Below are positions 7,988 through 16,987 of a DNA stretch of 64,000 nucleotides, in pieces. The position numbers and the translations under genes were made by a program. The notes beneath the pieces were generated by a model. The model saw only the letters and a list, made by a program, of their open reading frames with translations, was not told the DNA's origin and made no database searches. How positions within the stretch are numbered: the stretch's first letter is position 1; every line of letters begins with the position of its first letter. Source of the stretch: Rhodoferax ferrireducens T118 (GTDB lineage Bacteria; Pseudomonadota; Gammaproteobacteria; Burkholderiales; Burkholderiaceae_C); contig NC_007908.1 in NCBI RefSeq assembly GCF_000013605.1, forward strand, positions 2,480,001 through 2,544,000, in the 5' to 3' direction.

Positions 7988-9679
7988 TCACATCCCCGCG
8001 TAATTGGGTCCACCGCCCCCTTCGGGCGTGACCCAGACGATGTTCTGCGTCGGATCCTTGATGTCGCAGGTCTTGCAGTGCACGCAGTTGGAGGCGTTGA
8101 TCTGCAGTCGGTCGGTGCCGTCATCGTTCTTGACAAACTCATAAACCCCGGCCGGGCAGTAGCGCGCCTCGGGGCCGGCAAACTTGGCCAGGTTGATGGC
8201 AACCGGCACCGACGCGTCTTTGAGTGTCAAGTGCGCGGGCTGATTTTCTTCATGGTTGACGTTGCCGATGAAGACACTGCTCAAGCGGTCAAAGGTGAGC
8301 TTGCCGTCGGGCTTGGGGTAAACAATGGGCTGGCACTCGGCGGCGGGCTTGAGGTAGGCATGGTCGGGCTTGTCACGGTGAATGGTCCAGGGCATGTTGC
8401 CCCCCAGTCCGAACTGCTCGAAACCATTCATCAGGGTGCTGATGCGCAAGCCATACTTGAACCAGGCCTTGAAGTTGCGCGATTTGTTGAGCTCGGTATA
8501 GACCCAACTGTTCTCAAACGCCTCGGGATAGGCGCTCAGTTCGTCATGCTGGCGTCCGGCCGTGACGGCCTCAAACGCCGCCTCGGCTGCCAGCATGCCG
8601 GTCTTGATGGCCGTGTGGCTGCCCTTGATGCGGCTCACGTTCAGGAAGCCCGCTTCGCAACCCACCAGGGCGCCGCCCGGGAACACGGTCTTGGGCAGTG
8701 CCAGCAAACCGCCGGCGGTGATGGTGCGCGCACCATAGGCCAGCCGCTTGGCGGTGACTTCGCCCTTGTCGTTCTCAAAATACCAGCGCACATTGGGATG
8801 GGTTTTCCAGCGCTGGAACTCCTCGAACGGGCTTAAGAATGGGTTTTGGTAGTTCAGCCCGGTGATGAAGCCCAAGGCGATCTTGTTGTCCCCCATGTGG
8901 TACATGAAGGAGCCGCCGTAGGTGCTGTTGTCCAGCGGCCAGCCTGCGGTGTGCATGGCAAACCCAGGCTGGTGGCGCGAGGGGTCCACCTCCCAAACCT
9001 CCTTGATGCCCAAACCATAACTTTGCGGATCACAGCCCTCGTCAAGCTTGTACTTGGCAATCAGCTGGCGCCCCAGATGACCGCGCGAGCCTTCGGCAAA
9101 AATGGTGTATTTCGCCAACAGCTCCATGCCGATCTGGAAATTCTCGCCCGGCTCGCCCTCCTTGTTCACGCCCATGTTGCCGGTGGCGACCCCCCTGACA
9201 GCACCTTGTTCGGTGTAAAGCACTTCAGCGGCGGCAAAGCCGGGGAATATTTCCACACCCATGTTTTCGGCCTGGGTCGCCAGCCAGCGCGTCAGCTCGC
9301 CCAGACTGATGATGTAGTTGCCGTGGTTATGGCTGCATTTGGGCAGCAGAAAATTGGGGGTGCGATAGCCTGACGTTTCACTGAGGAACATCATGGCGTC
9401 ATCGGTCACCGGCTGGTTCAGGGGCGCGCCCATGGCCTTCCAGTCGGGGAACAGTTCATTCATGGCGATGGGATCCATGATGGCGCCCGAGAGGATGTGG
9501 GCGCCGGGCTCGGCGCCTTTTTCCAGCACCACCACCGACAGCTCCTGGCCTTTTTCAGTAGCCAGCTGCTTGAGGCGGATGGCGGTGGACAGGCCGGCAA
9601 CGCCGCCTCCAACAACAACGACGTCGTATTCCATCGCTTCACGGGGGCCAAACTGGGCCAAGATTTCCTGGTTTGTCAT
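7988..9679 (-). CDS. Electron transfer flavoprotein-ubiquinone oxidoreductase
   Basis: ETF-QO takes electrons from reduced ETF and passes them to ubiquinone at the inner membrane. The N-terminal FAD motif VVVGGGVAGLSTAIRL is near residue 20; ILSGAIMDP, GWPLDNSTYGGSF and KGSHTAIKTG are family blocks. The C-terminal 4Fe-4S domain has CPAGVYEF followed by NCVHCKTCDIKDP. The frame is open to 9754, but the first 25 residues do not look like the family. MTNQEILAQFGPREAM at 9679 is the better start (563 residues). It is 75 bp upstream of the acyl-CoA dehydrogenase and probably co-transcribed with it. Confidence 0.92.
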   Translation of the reverse strand: MTNQEILAQFGPREAMEYDVVVVGGGVAGLSTAIRLKQLATEKGQELSVVVLEKGAEPGAHILSGAIMDPIAMNELFPDWKAMGAPLNQPVTDDAMMFLSETSGYRTPNFLLPKCSHNHGNYIISLGELTRWLATQAENMGVEIFPGFAAAEVLYTEQGAVRGVATGNMGVNKEGEPGENFQIGMELLAKYTIFAEGSRGHLGRQLIAKYKLDEGCDPQSYGLGIKEVWEVDPSRHQPGFAMHTAGWPLDNSTYGGSFMYHMGDNKIALGFITGLNYQNPFLSPFEEFQRWKTHPNVRWYFENDKGEVTAKRLAYGARTITAGGLLALPKTVFPGGALVGCEAGFLNVSRIKGSHTAIKTGMLAAEAAFEAVTAGRQHDELSAYPEAFENSWVYTELNKSRNFKAWFKYGLRISTLMNGFEQFGLGGNMPWTIHRDKPDHAYLKPAAECQPIVYPKPDGKLTFDRLSSVFIGNVNHEENQPAHLTLKDASVPVAINLAKFAGPEARYCPAGVYEFVKNDDGTDRLQINASNCVHCKTCDIKDPTQNIVWVTPEGGGGPNYAGM

Positions 9680-9896
9680 ACTATTTCTCGGGCCGTAAAT
9701 TTCATCAAGATCCGGTCTAACTGAACAGGACCAAGGTTTTGGGTGCCCCATCAATGTCTTGCACAGATAGCGCCTCTTGCTCCCGAACAGGATGTGTTGA
9801 CAGCGCTATTCTTGGTAGTGTTTGAACATTGACAGTTGATCTATCGCGGCGCCAAGTGGCTCGACGCAAGCCGACAGTGTTCAACCAGTCACACCT

Positions 9897-9953
9897 GAAT
9901 AATGCCATCGGACTGTTTCAGGAATTCGGTGCAAATGTATCGAATGTTTGCAG
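9897..9953. repeat. 57-bp dispersed repeat, copy A
   Basis: This 57-bp block matches 15449-15505 at 52 of 57 positions by my alignment. Both copies lie upstream of minus-strand acyl-CoA genes (ETF-QO here, thiolase there) and contain caaacattcgatacatttg on the minus strand, an imperfect dyad with matching outer arms. It lies in the gene-free stretch 9755-10132, where nothing else is recognisable. It may be a regulatory block or a remnant of duplicated coding DNA. Confidence 0.6.
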
Positions 9954-10132
9954 TGTATTTGCGCCAATTTTTGGCACAAAAAAGCCATTAAACGGTGCTC
10001 GCTCAGCCCTCAGTCCAGACAAGGCTGAGCGCTGTCGTCGTTCAGGACCTGAACAAGTTCAATAGTCGGGCGCCAGTGTTGTAGCCATGCTTGGCCGTTG
10101 GCAAGAATGGCAGTCGGGGGACGTTGGATCGC

Positions 10133-10867
10133 CTACAACCACTTGACCTCAACCGCCAGCAAGTAGCCCGCGCCGTAGACAGTGCGTATGGTTTTGGGGT
10201 GTTCAGGGTCCGATTCAAGCTTGCGACGCAGCCGCGAAACCCGAACATCGACGCTCCGATCCAGGGCCGAGAGATCGCGGTCACCACACAACTGCTCGCG
10301 GTCCAGGATCCGGTTTGGACGCTTCAAGAACAGCAGCAGCATGTGCGATTCACCGGAGCTCAGCGTCCACTGCTGCCCACTCGGCGCGGTCAGTGTGTTG
10401 GAGTCGACCAGGAAACGCCAGCCGGAAAATTCCGCAATCTGGGAACGTTCGGGTGCTTGCGCACTGTTGGACTTGTCATGACGACGCAAGATGCTGCGCA
10501 CGCGCGCCACCAATTCGCGCGGCTCAAACGGTTTGACGATATAGTCATCGGCGCCCAACTCAAGGCCCATGACCCGGTCGCTCAAATAGCCCCGCCCGGT
10601 CAGCACCATCACCCCGCAGGCGAATCGCGCTTGCAGTTCACGTACCACGTCCAGGCCATCCGCATCGGGCAAGCCCAGATCCACGATGCACAGATCAGGG
10701 ACACGCCACAGCAAGAGGTTGCGCAGGGCGGCCGCGCTTGCGCATTCATAGGTCTCGAAACCAAACTCCCGCAAGGTGCCACTCACCAGACGGCACAGGT
10801 CGGGATCATCGTCCAGGATATAGATGCAGCGCTGCCCGATGGGCGCAGGGGACAGGGTGGCGTTCAT
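10133..10867 (-). CDS. OmpR/PhoB-family response regulator
   Basis: A 244-residue response regulator. The receiver domain (about 13-130) has the acidic pair at Asp20/21 and phosphoacceptor Asp63 in CIVDLGLPDADG, and the conserved lysine in DDYIVKPFEPRE. A winged-helix DNA-binding domain (about 145-240) carries CGDRDLSALDRSVDVRVSRL and TVYGAGYLL. The gene overlaps the upstream hybrid kinase by 4 bp (ATGA), indicating translational coupling and a cognate pair. Its regulon is unknown; its position between beta-oxidation genes makes them obvious candidates. Confidence 0.92.
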   Translation of the reverse strand: MNATLSPAPIGQRCIYILDDDPDLCRLVSGTLREFGFETYECASAAALRNLLLWRVPDLCIVDLGLPDADGLDVVRELQARFACGVMVLTGRGYLSDRVMGLELGADDYIVKPFEPRELVARVRSILRRHDKSNSAQAPERSQIAEFSGWRFLVDSNTLTAPSGQQWTLSSGESHMLLLFLKRPNRILDREQLCGDRDLSALDRSVDVRVSRLRRKLESDPEHPKTIRTVYGAGYLLAVEVKWL

Positions 10868-12894
10868 GACATCAAACCATCAAGGGCCCGTTGCAGTTCG
10901 ACGGCGGTGAATGGCTTCTTCAACAGCGGTGGACCGATCGCATTCTCGGGCGACATGGCGTAGCCGCTGATCAACAAGGTCTTCACATTCGGTGCACTCA
11001 GGCTCGCCTCACAGCATAGCGTGCGTCCATCCATGCTGCCGGGCATCACCATGTCGGAGATCAGTATGCCCACGGATGGAACGGTCGACAATAGATCCAG
11101 GGCATCAGCCGCATGGTCCGCTTCGATTACCGGGTAGCCCAGATCGACGAGTTGTAGCCGGATGACACGGCGCACGTCGGGGTCGTCCTCCACCAGCAAG
11201 ACCAGGGGGTGCTCCGCGCCGCGTTGACCCGAGCCATACTGCGCGCCCATCGGCGCGTCAAGCTCGAGCTTGTCACAGACATACGGCAGCACCAGCGTGA
11301 CAGTGCAGCCTTCGCCTAATGCGCTTTGAATGCGAATACCGCCACCAGATTGTTTGGCAAATCCATAGACCATGGACAAGCCCAAACCACTTCCCAAACC
11401 AAAGCGTTTGGTGGTGAAGAACGGATCCGAGGCGCGGGCCTGCGTGGCGGCATCCATGCCGGCGCCGGTGTCGGAAACACTCAAAGCTACGTAGCAGCCC
11501 GGTGCAACGTCGAAATCAGCCACGTGCGCCAGGTCCAACTGCATGCGCTGCGCCTGAATCACCAGTTGCCCACCATCGGGCATGGCGTCACGCGAATTGA
11601 GCGCGAGGTTGAGCAGTGCGTTTTCAAGCTGCTGCGCATCGGTCATCGCGAACAAGGGCTCATCCATGGGAATGCTGGTCACGCTGATATGCGCCGGCAG
11701 CGTGCGCTTGAGCAGGATCATGGTGTCGGCCACCAGGTCTTCAATATTGACGGACCTCGGCGCCAGCGGCTGCTTTGATGCGAACGCCAGCAGGCGCTTG
11801 ATCAACGCCGCACCCCGGCGCGACGCCTTCAGCGCCGGCACCACAAATTCGCAAATATCCGGATCGTTGGGGTAGCGCTCATGCAGGGTCAGCAGATTGC
11901 CGATCACGACCGTCAGCAAATTATTAAAGTCGTGCGCAAGCCCGCCTGTCAACTGTCCCACCGCCTCCATCTTTTGTGCATGAACTAGAGCCGACTGCGC
12001 ATTCTTGAGATCGGTGATGTTGACTGAGAGAACAAAACAGCCGATCACGCGACCCTCGGCGTCCATTTCCGGGACCAATTCGCTGCGCGCATAGAACACC
12101 TGCCCACCCGGGCGGCGCATGGCGTACTCATAGCTCACCTGCTGCCCTCTCAGTGCCAGGTGCAAATACGTCGAGACACTGGCGTAAACCTCGTCTCCAA
12201 CCACGTCATGAATCGAACGGCCCACCATTTCCTCCTTGGTGAACCCAAACCAGTCGGAATAGCCTTTGTTGGTGTAGCTGTAGATTTCCTGTTGGTCAAA
12301 GTAGCCAATCAGCGCGGGCACCGTATCTGTGATCAAGCGCAAATTCTCTTCACTGCAGCGCAAGGCGGTGGTGATGCGCTGCGCGGCCGCATCCGCCTCG
12401 GTCAGGCGCTGCTGGGCTGCCGTCAATTGGGCGGTGCGCTGGATGACGCGATCCTCCAACTCTGCGTTGTCCTGCTGGATCTGTTGCTCAAGACGTCGGC
12501 TGGCGGTCATGTCGGTGTAAAGCGTCACAAAGCCGTTGTCGGGCAAGGGGTCGCCACGTACCGCCAGAATCCGGCCGTCCGGCCGGACACGCTCGGTGTA
12601 GTGCGAGACAAAACGACTTGCCAACCGCACGCGCTCGGCAATCAGTTCCTGCACATCGCCCGGCCCGTATTCGCCGCGTTCGGCGTTGTAGCGTATGAAC
12701 GACTCAAAGGTCGCGCCGACATACGCCATGTCTTCGGGAAAATCCAGCAACCGCAAAAAGGCCCTGTTCCACGCCACCAGTTGCAGGTTGCCATCAATAA
12801 CCGTCAAGCCCTGGTCAATTCGATCCAGCCCGGCCTGAAGAAACTCCTGTTGGCGGTCGGCTGGTGATGTCTTGCTGGGAGGTTCAGATGGCAT
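10864..12894 (-). CDS. Hybrid PAS sensor histidine kinase
   Basis: 676 residues with no membrane segment, so probably a soluble sensor. Order: a PAS domain (about 20-130), a coiled coil (130-180), a second PAS (about 185-300), a dimerisation domain with His321 in GGLAHDFNNLL, an ATPase domain with NALLNLALNSRDAM, DTGAGM and GLGSGLGLSMVYG, and a C-terminal receiver (about 563-676) with acidic pair 570/571 and phosphoacceptor Asp614 in LISDMVMPGS. The family usually autophosphorylates and hands phosphate either to its own receiver or to the partner encoded next. The signal is unknown. Confidence 0.92.
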   Translation of the reverse strand: MPSEPPSKTSPADRQQEFLQAGLDRIDQGLTVIDGNLQLVAWNRAFLRLLDFPEDMAYVGATFESFIRYNAERGEYGPGDVQELIAERVRLASRFVSHYTERVRPDGRILAVRGDPLPDNGFVTLYTDMTASRRLEQQIQQDNAELEDRVIQRTAQLTAAQQRLTEADAAAQRITTALRCSEENLRLITDTVPALIGYFDQQEIYSYTNKGYSDWFGFTKEEMVGRSIHDVVGDEVYASVSTYLHLALRGQQVSYEYAMRRPGGQVFYARSELVPEMDAEGRVIGCFVLSVNITDLKNAQSALVHAQKMEAVGQLTGGLAHDFNNLLTVVIGNLLTLHERYPNDPDICEFVVPALKASRRGAALIKRLLAFASKQPLAPRSVNIEDLVADTMILLKRTLPAHISVTSIPMDEPLFAMTDAQQLENALLNLALNSRDAMPDGGQLVIQAQRMQLDLAHVADFDVAPGCYVALSVSDTGAGMDAATQARASDPFFTTKRFGLGSGLGLSMVYGFAKQSGGGIRIQSALGEGCTVTLVLPYVCDKLELDAPMGAQYGSGQRGAEHPLVLLVEDDPDVRRVIRLQLVDLGYPVIEADHAADALDLLSTVPSVGILISDMVMPGSMDGRTLCCEASLSAPNVKTLLISGYAMSPENAIGPPLLKKPFTAVELQRALDGLMS

Positions 12895-12960
12895 GTGGTT
12901 TAAATGCAGGTGTCGTTTCGATTCTAGGGCGTTGATCGAGCACCGACACGCGGCAACGAA

Positions 12961-13809
12961 TCAGTACCGATAAACGCCCTGGCCAGTCTTTCGACCCAGA
13001 CGACCGGCCGCCACCATTTCCTTAAGCAACGGACAGGCGCGGTATTTGCTGTCGCCAAATTCGCTCAGGTACACCTCCATCACGGCCAGACAGACATCCA
13101 GACCCACCATGTCGGCCAGCGCCAGTGGACCGATCGGCTGGTTGCAGCCAAGCTTCATGCCGGCGTCAATATCTTCTGGAGTCGCCAGGCCTTCTGCCAT
13201 TACGAAAAAAGCTTCATTAATCATCGGCACCAGAATGCGATTGACGACAAAGCCCGGCGCATTCTTTACGGTGATCGGTGTTTTGCCCAGGGCTTTTGCC
13301 ATCGCGTGCACTGCGTCGTGCGTCGCATCGCTGGTCTGCAAGCCGCGAATGATTTCCACCAGCGCCATCATCGGAACCGGGTTGAAGAAGTGCATGCCAA
13401 TAAAACGATCGGCGCGGCTGGTGGCCGCGGCCAGCTTGGTGATCGAAATGGACGAGGTGTTAGTGGCGACAATCACGTCGGGCGCCAGCATGGCGTCCAC
13501 CTGCTTAAGAATCCTGAGCTTGAGATCGTAATTTTCGGTGGCCGCCTCGATCACCAGTTGGGCTGACTTCAGTTCGTCATAGCTTGTGCTGCCCTTGATG
13601 CGCGCCAGTGTCGCATCGCGCTCGACAGCCGTGATCTTTTCCTTCTTGAGAAGGCGCTCCAAGCTGCCTGCCACGGTGGCAACACCCTTGGCAACGGCAG
13701 CCTCGGAGATATCGACCATGATGACCCTGATGCCAGACACCGCACAAGCCTGTGCAATGCCGTTACCCATGGTGCCAGCGCCGATGATGCCAACAGTATC
13801 TATTTCCAT
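12961..13809 (-). CDS. 3-hydroxybutyryl-CoA / 3-hydroxyacyl-CoA dehydrogenase
   Basis: A 282-residue NAD-dependent enzyme that oxidises 3-hydroxyacyl-CoA to 3-ketoacyl-CoA. The N-terminal nucleotide-binding motif is GIIGAGTMGNGIA. GMHFFNPVPMMALVEIIRG holds the catalytic histidine and GFVVNRILVPMINEA the C-terminal signature. I chose the ATG at 13809, which has GGAG at good spacing, over the upstream TTG (13824). It follows the thiolase gene by 78 bp, and together they carry out the last two beta-oxidation steps. It could equally serve phenylacetate or PHB-related metabolism. Confidence 0.92.
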   Translation of the reverse strand: MEIDTVGIIGAGTMGNGIAQACAVSGIRVIMVDISEAAVAKGVATVAGSLERLLKKEKITAVERDATLARIKGSTSYDELKSAQLVIEAATENYDLKLRILKQVDAMLAPDVIVATNTSSISITKLAAATSRADRFIGMHFFNPVPMMALVEIIRGLQTSDATHDAVHAMAKALGKTPITVKNAPGFVVNRILVPMINEAFFVMAEGLATPEDIDAGMKLGCNQPIGPLALADMVGLDVCLAVMEVYLSEFGDSKYRACPLLKEMVAAGRLGRKTGQGVYRY

Positions 13810-13887
13810 TTTGAAAAACTCCAATAAGACAAAGGATCAACACGCGACGGCCGGCTTCGCACCGGCGCGTTTGCGCAACGGGCGCAA

Positions 13888-15069
13888 TCAGATGCGTTCG
13901 AAAATCACCGCAATACCCTGGCCACCGCCGATGCACATGGTGGCCAGTGCATACTTGCCGCTGGTGCGTTGCAGCTCGTACACCGCTTTGGTCGCAATGA
14001 AGGCGCCGGAGCAGCCCACGGGGTGACCCAGCGCGATGGCGCCGCCGTTCGGGTTGGTCTTGACAGGGTCGAGCCCGAGCCCCTTGTTGACTGCAATCGC
14101 CTGCGCCGCAAAAGCTTCATTGGCTTCGATGACATCCATCTGATCGAGTGTCAACCCTGCTTTTTTGAGAGCCAATTTGGTGGCTGGGATTGGGCCTTCT
14201 CCCATGAGTTCGTTCGGTACCCCGGCAATGGCATAAGAGACGATACGGGCAATTGGCTTTTGACCCGCTTTGGCGGCCACGTCGGCAGCGGCCAGCACGA
14301 AGAAGGCTGCACCATCGTTGATGCCCGAGGCATTTCCAGCGGTGACGGTGCCGTCTTTTTTGAAGGCCGGTTTCATTTTGGCCAGCGATTCCAGGGTGGT
14401 GTTGGCCTTGCCGTGTTCGTCGGTGTCAAACACGACTTCACCTTTGCGCGTTTGCTGAACAATGGGAACGATCTGGGATTTGAAACGACCTTCTGCAATC
14501 GCCACTGCCGCACGGCGCTGTGATTCGCAGGCAAAGGCATCCTGGTCCTCACGGCTGATGTTCCACTTGGTAGCGAGGTTTTCAGCGGTAAGGCCCATGT
14601 GGCCCACACCAAACGGATCGGTCAGAACAGCGACCATCATATCGATCGCCTTGGTGTCGCCCATGCGCGCACCGGCGCGCAATGCCGGCATCATGTAGCT
14701 GCCCCGCGACATGACCTCGACACCGCCACCAATGCCGTAATCAAAATCACCCAGCATGATGTTTTGTGCTGCCGTCACAATGCCTTGCAGGCCGGACGAA
14801 CACAGACGGCTGACTTGCATGGCGATCGAGTCCATCGGTAGACCGGCCTGGATGGAGGCGACGCGAGAGACGTAGGCGTACCGCGAATCGGTCGGAATGC
14901 AGTTGCCAACCACTGCATTGCCGATTTGTTTGGGGTCGACGCCAGAGCGGGCAATGGCTTCTTTCATCACGATGCCAGCCAGTTCAGACGGCTCCATGGT
15001 GGCCAGGGATCCGCCGAATGCGCCTATGGCGGAACGGGCTGCGCTTAAAACTACTACGTCTTTGATCAT
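13888..15069 (-). CDS. Acetyl-CoA acetyltransferase (thiolase)
   Basis: A 393-residue thiolase II with all catalytic residues: Cys90 in SRLCSSGLQG, His349 in LGHPVGCSGA and Cys379 in MCIGGGQG. It can condense two acetyl-CoA into acetoacetyl-CoA or cleave 3-ketoacyl-CoA. Context with 3-hydroxyacyl-CoA dehydrogenase, acyl-CoA dehydrogenase and ETF-QO favours a degradative role, but PhaA-like synthesis cannot be excluded. It is the first gene of this run; the 57-bp repeat copy B lies about 380 bp upstream. Confidence 0.93.
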   Translation of the reverse strand: MIKDVVVLSAARSAIGAFGGSLATMEPSELAGIVMKEAIARSGVDPKQIGNAVVGNCIPTDSRYAYVSRVASIQAGLPMDSIAMQVSRLCSSGLQGIVTAAQNIMLGDFDYGIGGGVEVMSRGSYMMPALRAGARMGDTKAIDMMVAVLTDPFGVGHMGLTAENLATKWNISREDQDAFACESQRRAAVAIAEGRFKSQIVPIVQQTRKGEVVFDTDEHGKANTTLESLAKMKPAFKKDGTVTAGNASGINDGAAFFVLAAADVAAKAGQKPIARIVSYAIAGVPNELMGEGPIPATKLALKKAGLTLDQMDVIEANEAFAAQAIAVNKGLGLDPVKTNPNGGAIALGHPVGCSGAFIATKAVYELQRTSGKYALATMCIGGGQGIAVIFERI

Positions 15070-15190
15070 CGAGAAACTCCTAGGATAAAAACAAATCGTC
15101 TGTCAGGTTGCTGGAACTCAGCAAGGGATCATCGTAAACCCCTCGCCTGACCCACGTTCACACCGCATGAACGCCACTGGCATCCAAAGA

Positions 15191-15385
15191 TCACACGGCT
15201 TTGTGCACGCCCAGTGGCATGACGGGGTGACCATAAAGTTCGTTCAGAATCTGCGCCAGTCCGCCGTACATGGCCGATGCACCGCAGAAGATGCCTTCGA
15301 AGCCTGCCAGACGAATCACTTCTTCATTGCCCGTTGCCTTGCCATATGCCAGCATAAAAAACAGACGTGCTGTACGCATATGGAA
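15191..15385 (-). pseudogene. Acetate uptake transporter (SatP/YaaH family) C-terminal remnant
   Basis: About 55 codons read MLAYGKATGNEEVIRLAGFE then GIFCGASAMYGGLAQILNEL and YGHPVMPLG. This is the last membrane segments and C-terminal signature of the GPR1/FUN34/YaaH acetate-succinate transporter family (full length about 190-200 residues). The upstream segment, with most membrane helices and the NPAPLGL motif, is absent. It lies just upstream of a thiolase gene, a sensible original place for an acetate carrier. Confidence 0.7.
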
Positions 15386-15448
15386 AAGCACGCAACGAAA
15401 CGCGTCTGGATATGGACCCGAGCAGTCAAAAGGCGACCATTCACAGCG

Positions 15449-15505
15449 GAATAATGCCATCCGACTGTTTCAAAAATTCGGGCCAAATGTATCGAATGTT
15501 TGCAG
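15449..15505. repeat. 57-bp dispersed repeat, copy B
   Basis: Second copy of the block at 9897-9953 (5 mismatches). One minus-strand frame reads ANIRYI-x-x-EFLKQSDGII in both copies. Of the five base differences, three are silent in that frame. This hints that the block once was, or still is, translated. Confidence 0.6.
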
Positions 15506-15622
15506 AGCAATTTCGTCCGGATGTGACGCTCCAAGTTTGAAAAATGGGAATGATCGGGCAACCGATCTGCCAATGTGGCCAGACTGCTGAGTGGTATATT
15601 TTCGGGTGTCACTAGCAATCAT
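15470..15622 (-). CDS. Possible 50-residue peptide with a near-perfect ribosome site
   Basis: The minus strand has AAGGAGGTGACG directly before an ATG at 15622, as good a Shine-Dalgarno as any in the window. The frame encodes MIASDTRKYTTQQSGHIGRS and stops at 15470, inside repeat copy B. I recognise no family. It may be the surviving 5' end of a decayed gene, perhaps the one whose 3' end is the transporter remnant just downstream. Confidence 0.3.
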   Translation of the reverse strand: MIASDTRKYTTQQSGHIGRSVARSFPFFKLGASHPDEIALQTFDTFGPNF

Positions 15623-15641
15623 CGTCACCTCCTTGGCCTTA

Positions 15642-15655
15642 TGAAAATATTTTCA
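15642..15655. promoter_or_regulatory. 14-bp perfect palindrome, candidate operator
   Basis: tgaaaatattttca is a perfect palindrome. On the minus strand it sits 8 bp upstream of the AAGGAGGTGA ribosome site of the 50-codon frame starting at 15622, where a repressor site would be expected. The regulator is unknown. Confidence 0.4.
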
Positions 15656-16422
15656 CAAGACCAAACTACACCGAAAATCGGGCGTAGGCTTTGTACAGTG
15701 CAAACGAAACAATCCCTTTGCAGCCGACAGAGACCACTGGGCTGCACCCGCTGCGTTGGAGCCGGACCGCTAAGCAAATTGACTCCTAAAGCTGCGCGAC
15801 CGCTTCGGTTTTCAACACAATGTGCGCGGACGTCAGGTCATCATTCTCCTCGACGACTCTTTGGGGCAGGATGCGGGACATATGAAAGACTGCGGGCTGG
15901 TCTCAAATACCTGAAAATTGAACCGCCAGATAGCTGCCACTGGTGAGCGGCAGCAATGTGTCTCTTGGAGTCACCAGACTAAGAAATGCCGATTTCCCCG
16001 GCCACTGACTTCAACAGGCTGAATCCGGTAGTACAACTCTACGATTTGCCTGCTTCAGACCGGTCACTGAAGCGGCCTGAGCAACCCGTGGCGGTTAAAC
16101 GGGGCGAGTGCTAATTGTTTGGCCGTATCTCGTTAATCAGTCTTGCAACCGAACCGAACAAGGGTCTGCACGACCAATATCTAGGGAAAGGCGCTGCAAG
16201 GGCTGAATTGAAAGGTCGCCCGTGAAATCCTGCTGCTTGCAAACTACCGACTTGCTATGCCAACTGGTTGCGAGTTGTTTCAGAGCATTCTCGAGCAAAA
16301 GATGAAAAACAAGGGTAAACACTAGTTGCAAATAAAACCAGAAACTGTAAGAAATCAATTTTATGTCGGTTCGGGAGCACAATCGGCCACTTCTGCAATC
16401 AAAATATGCAAGGATGTGCCAC
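15656..16422. other. Gene-free stretch
   Basis: I see no convincing coding frame, RNA or repeat here. The longest plus-strand frame (15575-15946) resembles no known protein family and lacks a ribosome site. Confidence 0.4.
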
Positions 16423-16806
16423 ATGAATATAGAAATGACTTGGGAAAACGGCGGGCTCTTGAAACGAATGTCGGGAGCTTTGTCAGAAGAAGAATTTCTC
16501 CTATCATCAGAACAGGTATTGGCTGACCCACGATTTAAAGACATCCGATTTGTCATCAACGACTTGCTGCAGGTCACAGGGAATGATTTCTCGCGCGGCA
16601 TGCTGCCTTACTTGGCTGCTATTCAATATGGTTCGAAGGCAACACACTCACGTTGTCGAGTGATCTTTGTATCGCGTGATGAAACGATCTTGGCGCTAAT
16701 CAAAGACACGCTGGTAACGAGAGATCTGGATCACTTTGAGGTTGCTACCGCGTCTTCTGTCGAAGCTGCTAGAGACTGGATCAAGAAGCAACCTGTGCTT
16801 AACTAA
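16423..16806 (+). CDS. Small unassigned protein, possibly STAS/SpoIIAA-like
   Basis: 127 residues from the ATG at 16423, which has AAGGA eight bases upstream. The open frame extends to 16363, but the first 20 residues look non-coding. The sequence (MNIEMTWENGGLLKRMSGAL, later FVINDLLQVTGNDFSRGML) alternates strands and helices like the small STAS/SpoIIAA-like proteins of Proteobacteria, including a central DxRF-IND segment. No catalytic motif is visible. It stands alone just left of an IS5-family element. The fold guess is weak. Confidence 0.5.
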   Translation: MNIEMTWENGGLLKRMSGALSEEEFLLSSEQVLADPRFKDIRFVINDLLQVTGNDFSRGMLPYLAAIQYGSKATHSRCRVIFVSRDETILALIKDTLVTRDLDHFEVATASSVEAARDWIKKQPVLN

Positions 16807-16987
16807 GACCAACTCATTCGAGCCATATTGGTCTGACTTTCAACGACGGTTTTTGGTCGTCTCCGATGACACGGTCTGAGTCCAAAGTCCGGGTAACATG
16901 CGACAGACCTTGCTTGGCGCACCACTATGGACAGCCGAGCAGGGTGGGTAACCTGACATCGACAAACGACTATTGATTGCCCCTTAA

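Noticed and set aside
9917..15476. Sigma-54 promoter in the 57-bp repeat (tggcattattccgc on the minus strand)
   Set aside because: GG-to-GC spacing is one base short of the -24/-12 standard, and copy A lacks the GC.
15575..15946. 123-codon frame in the gene-free stretch
   Set aside because: No ribosome site, no recognisable motif, and composition unlike nearby genes.
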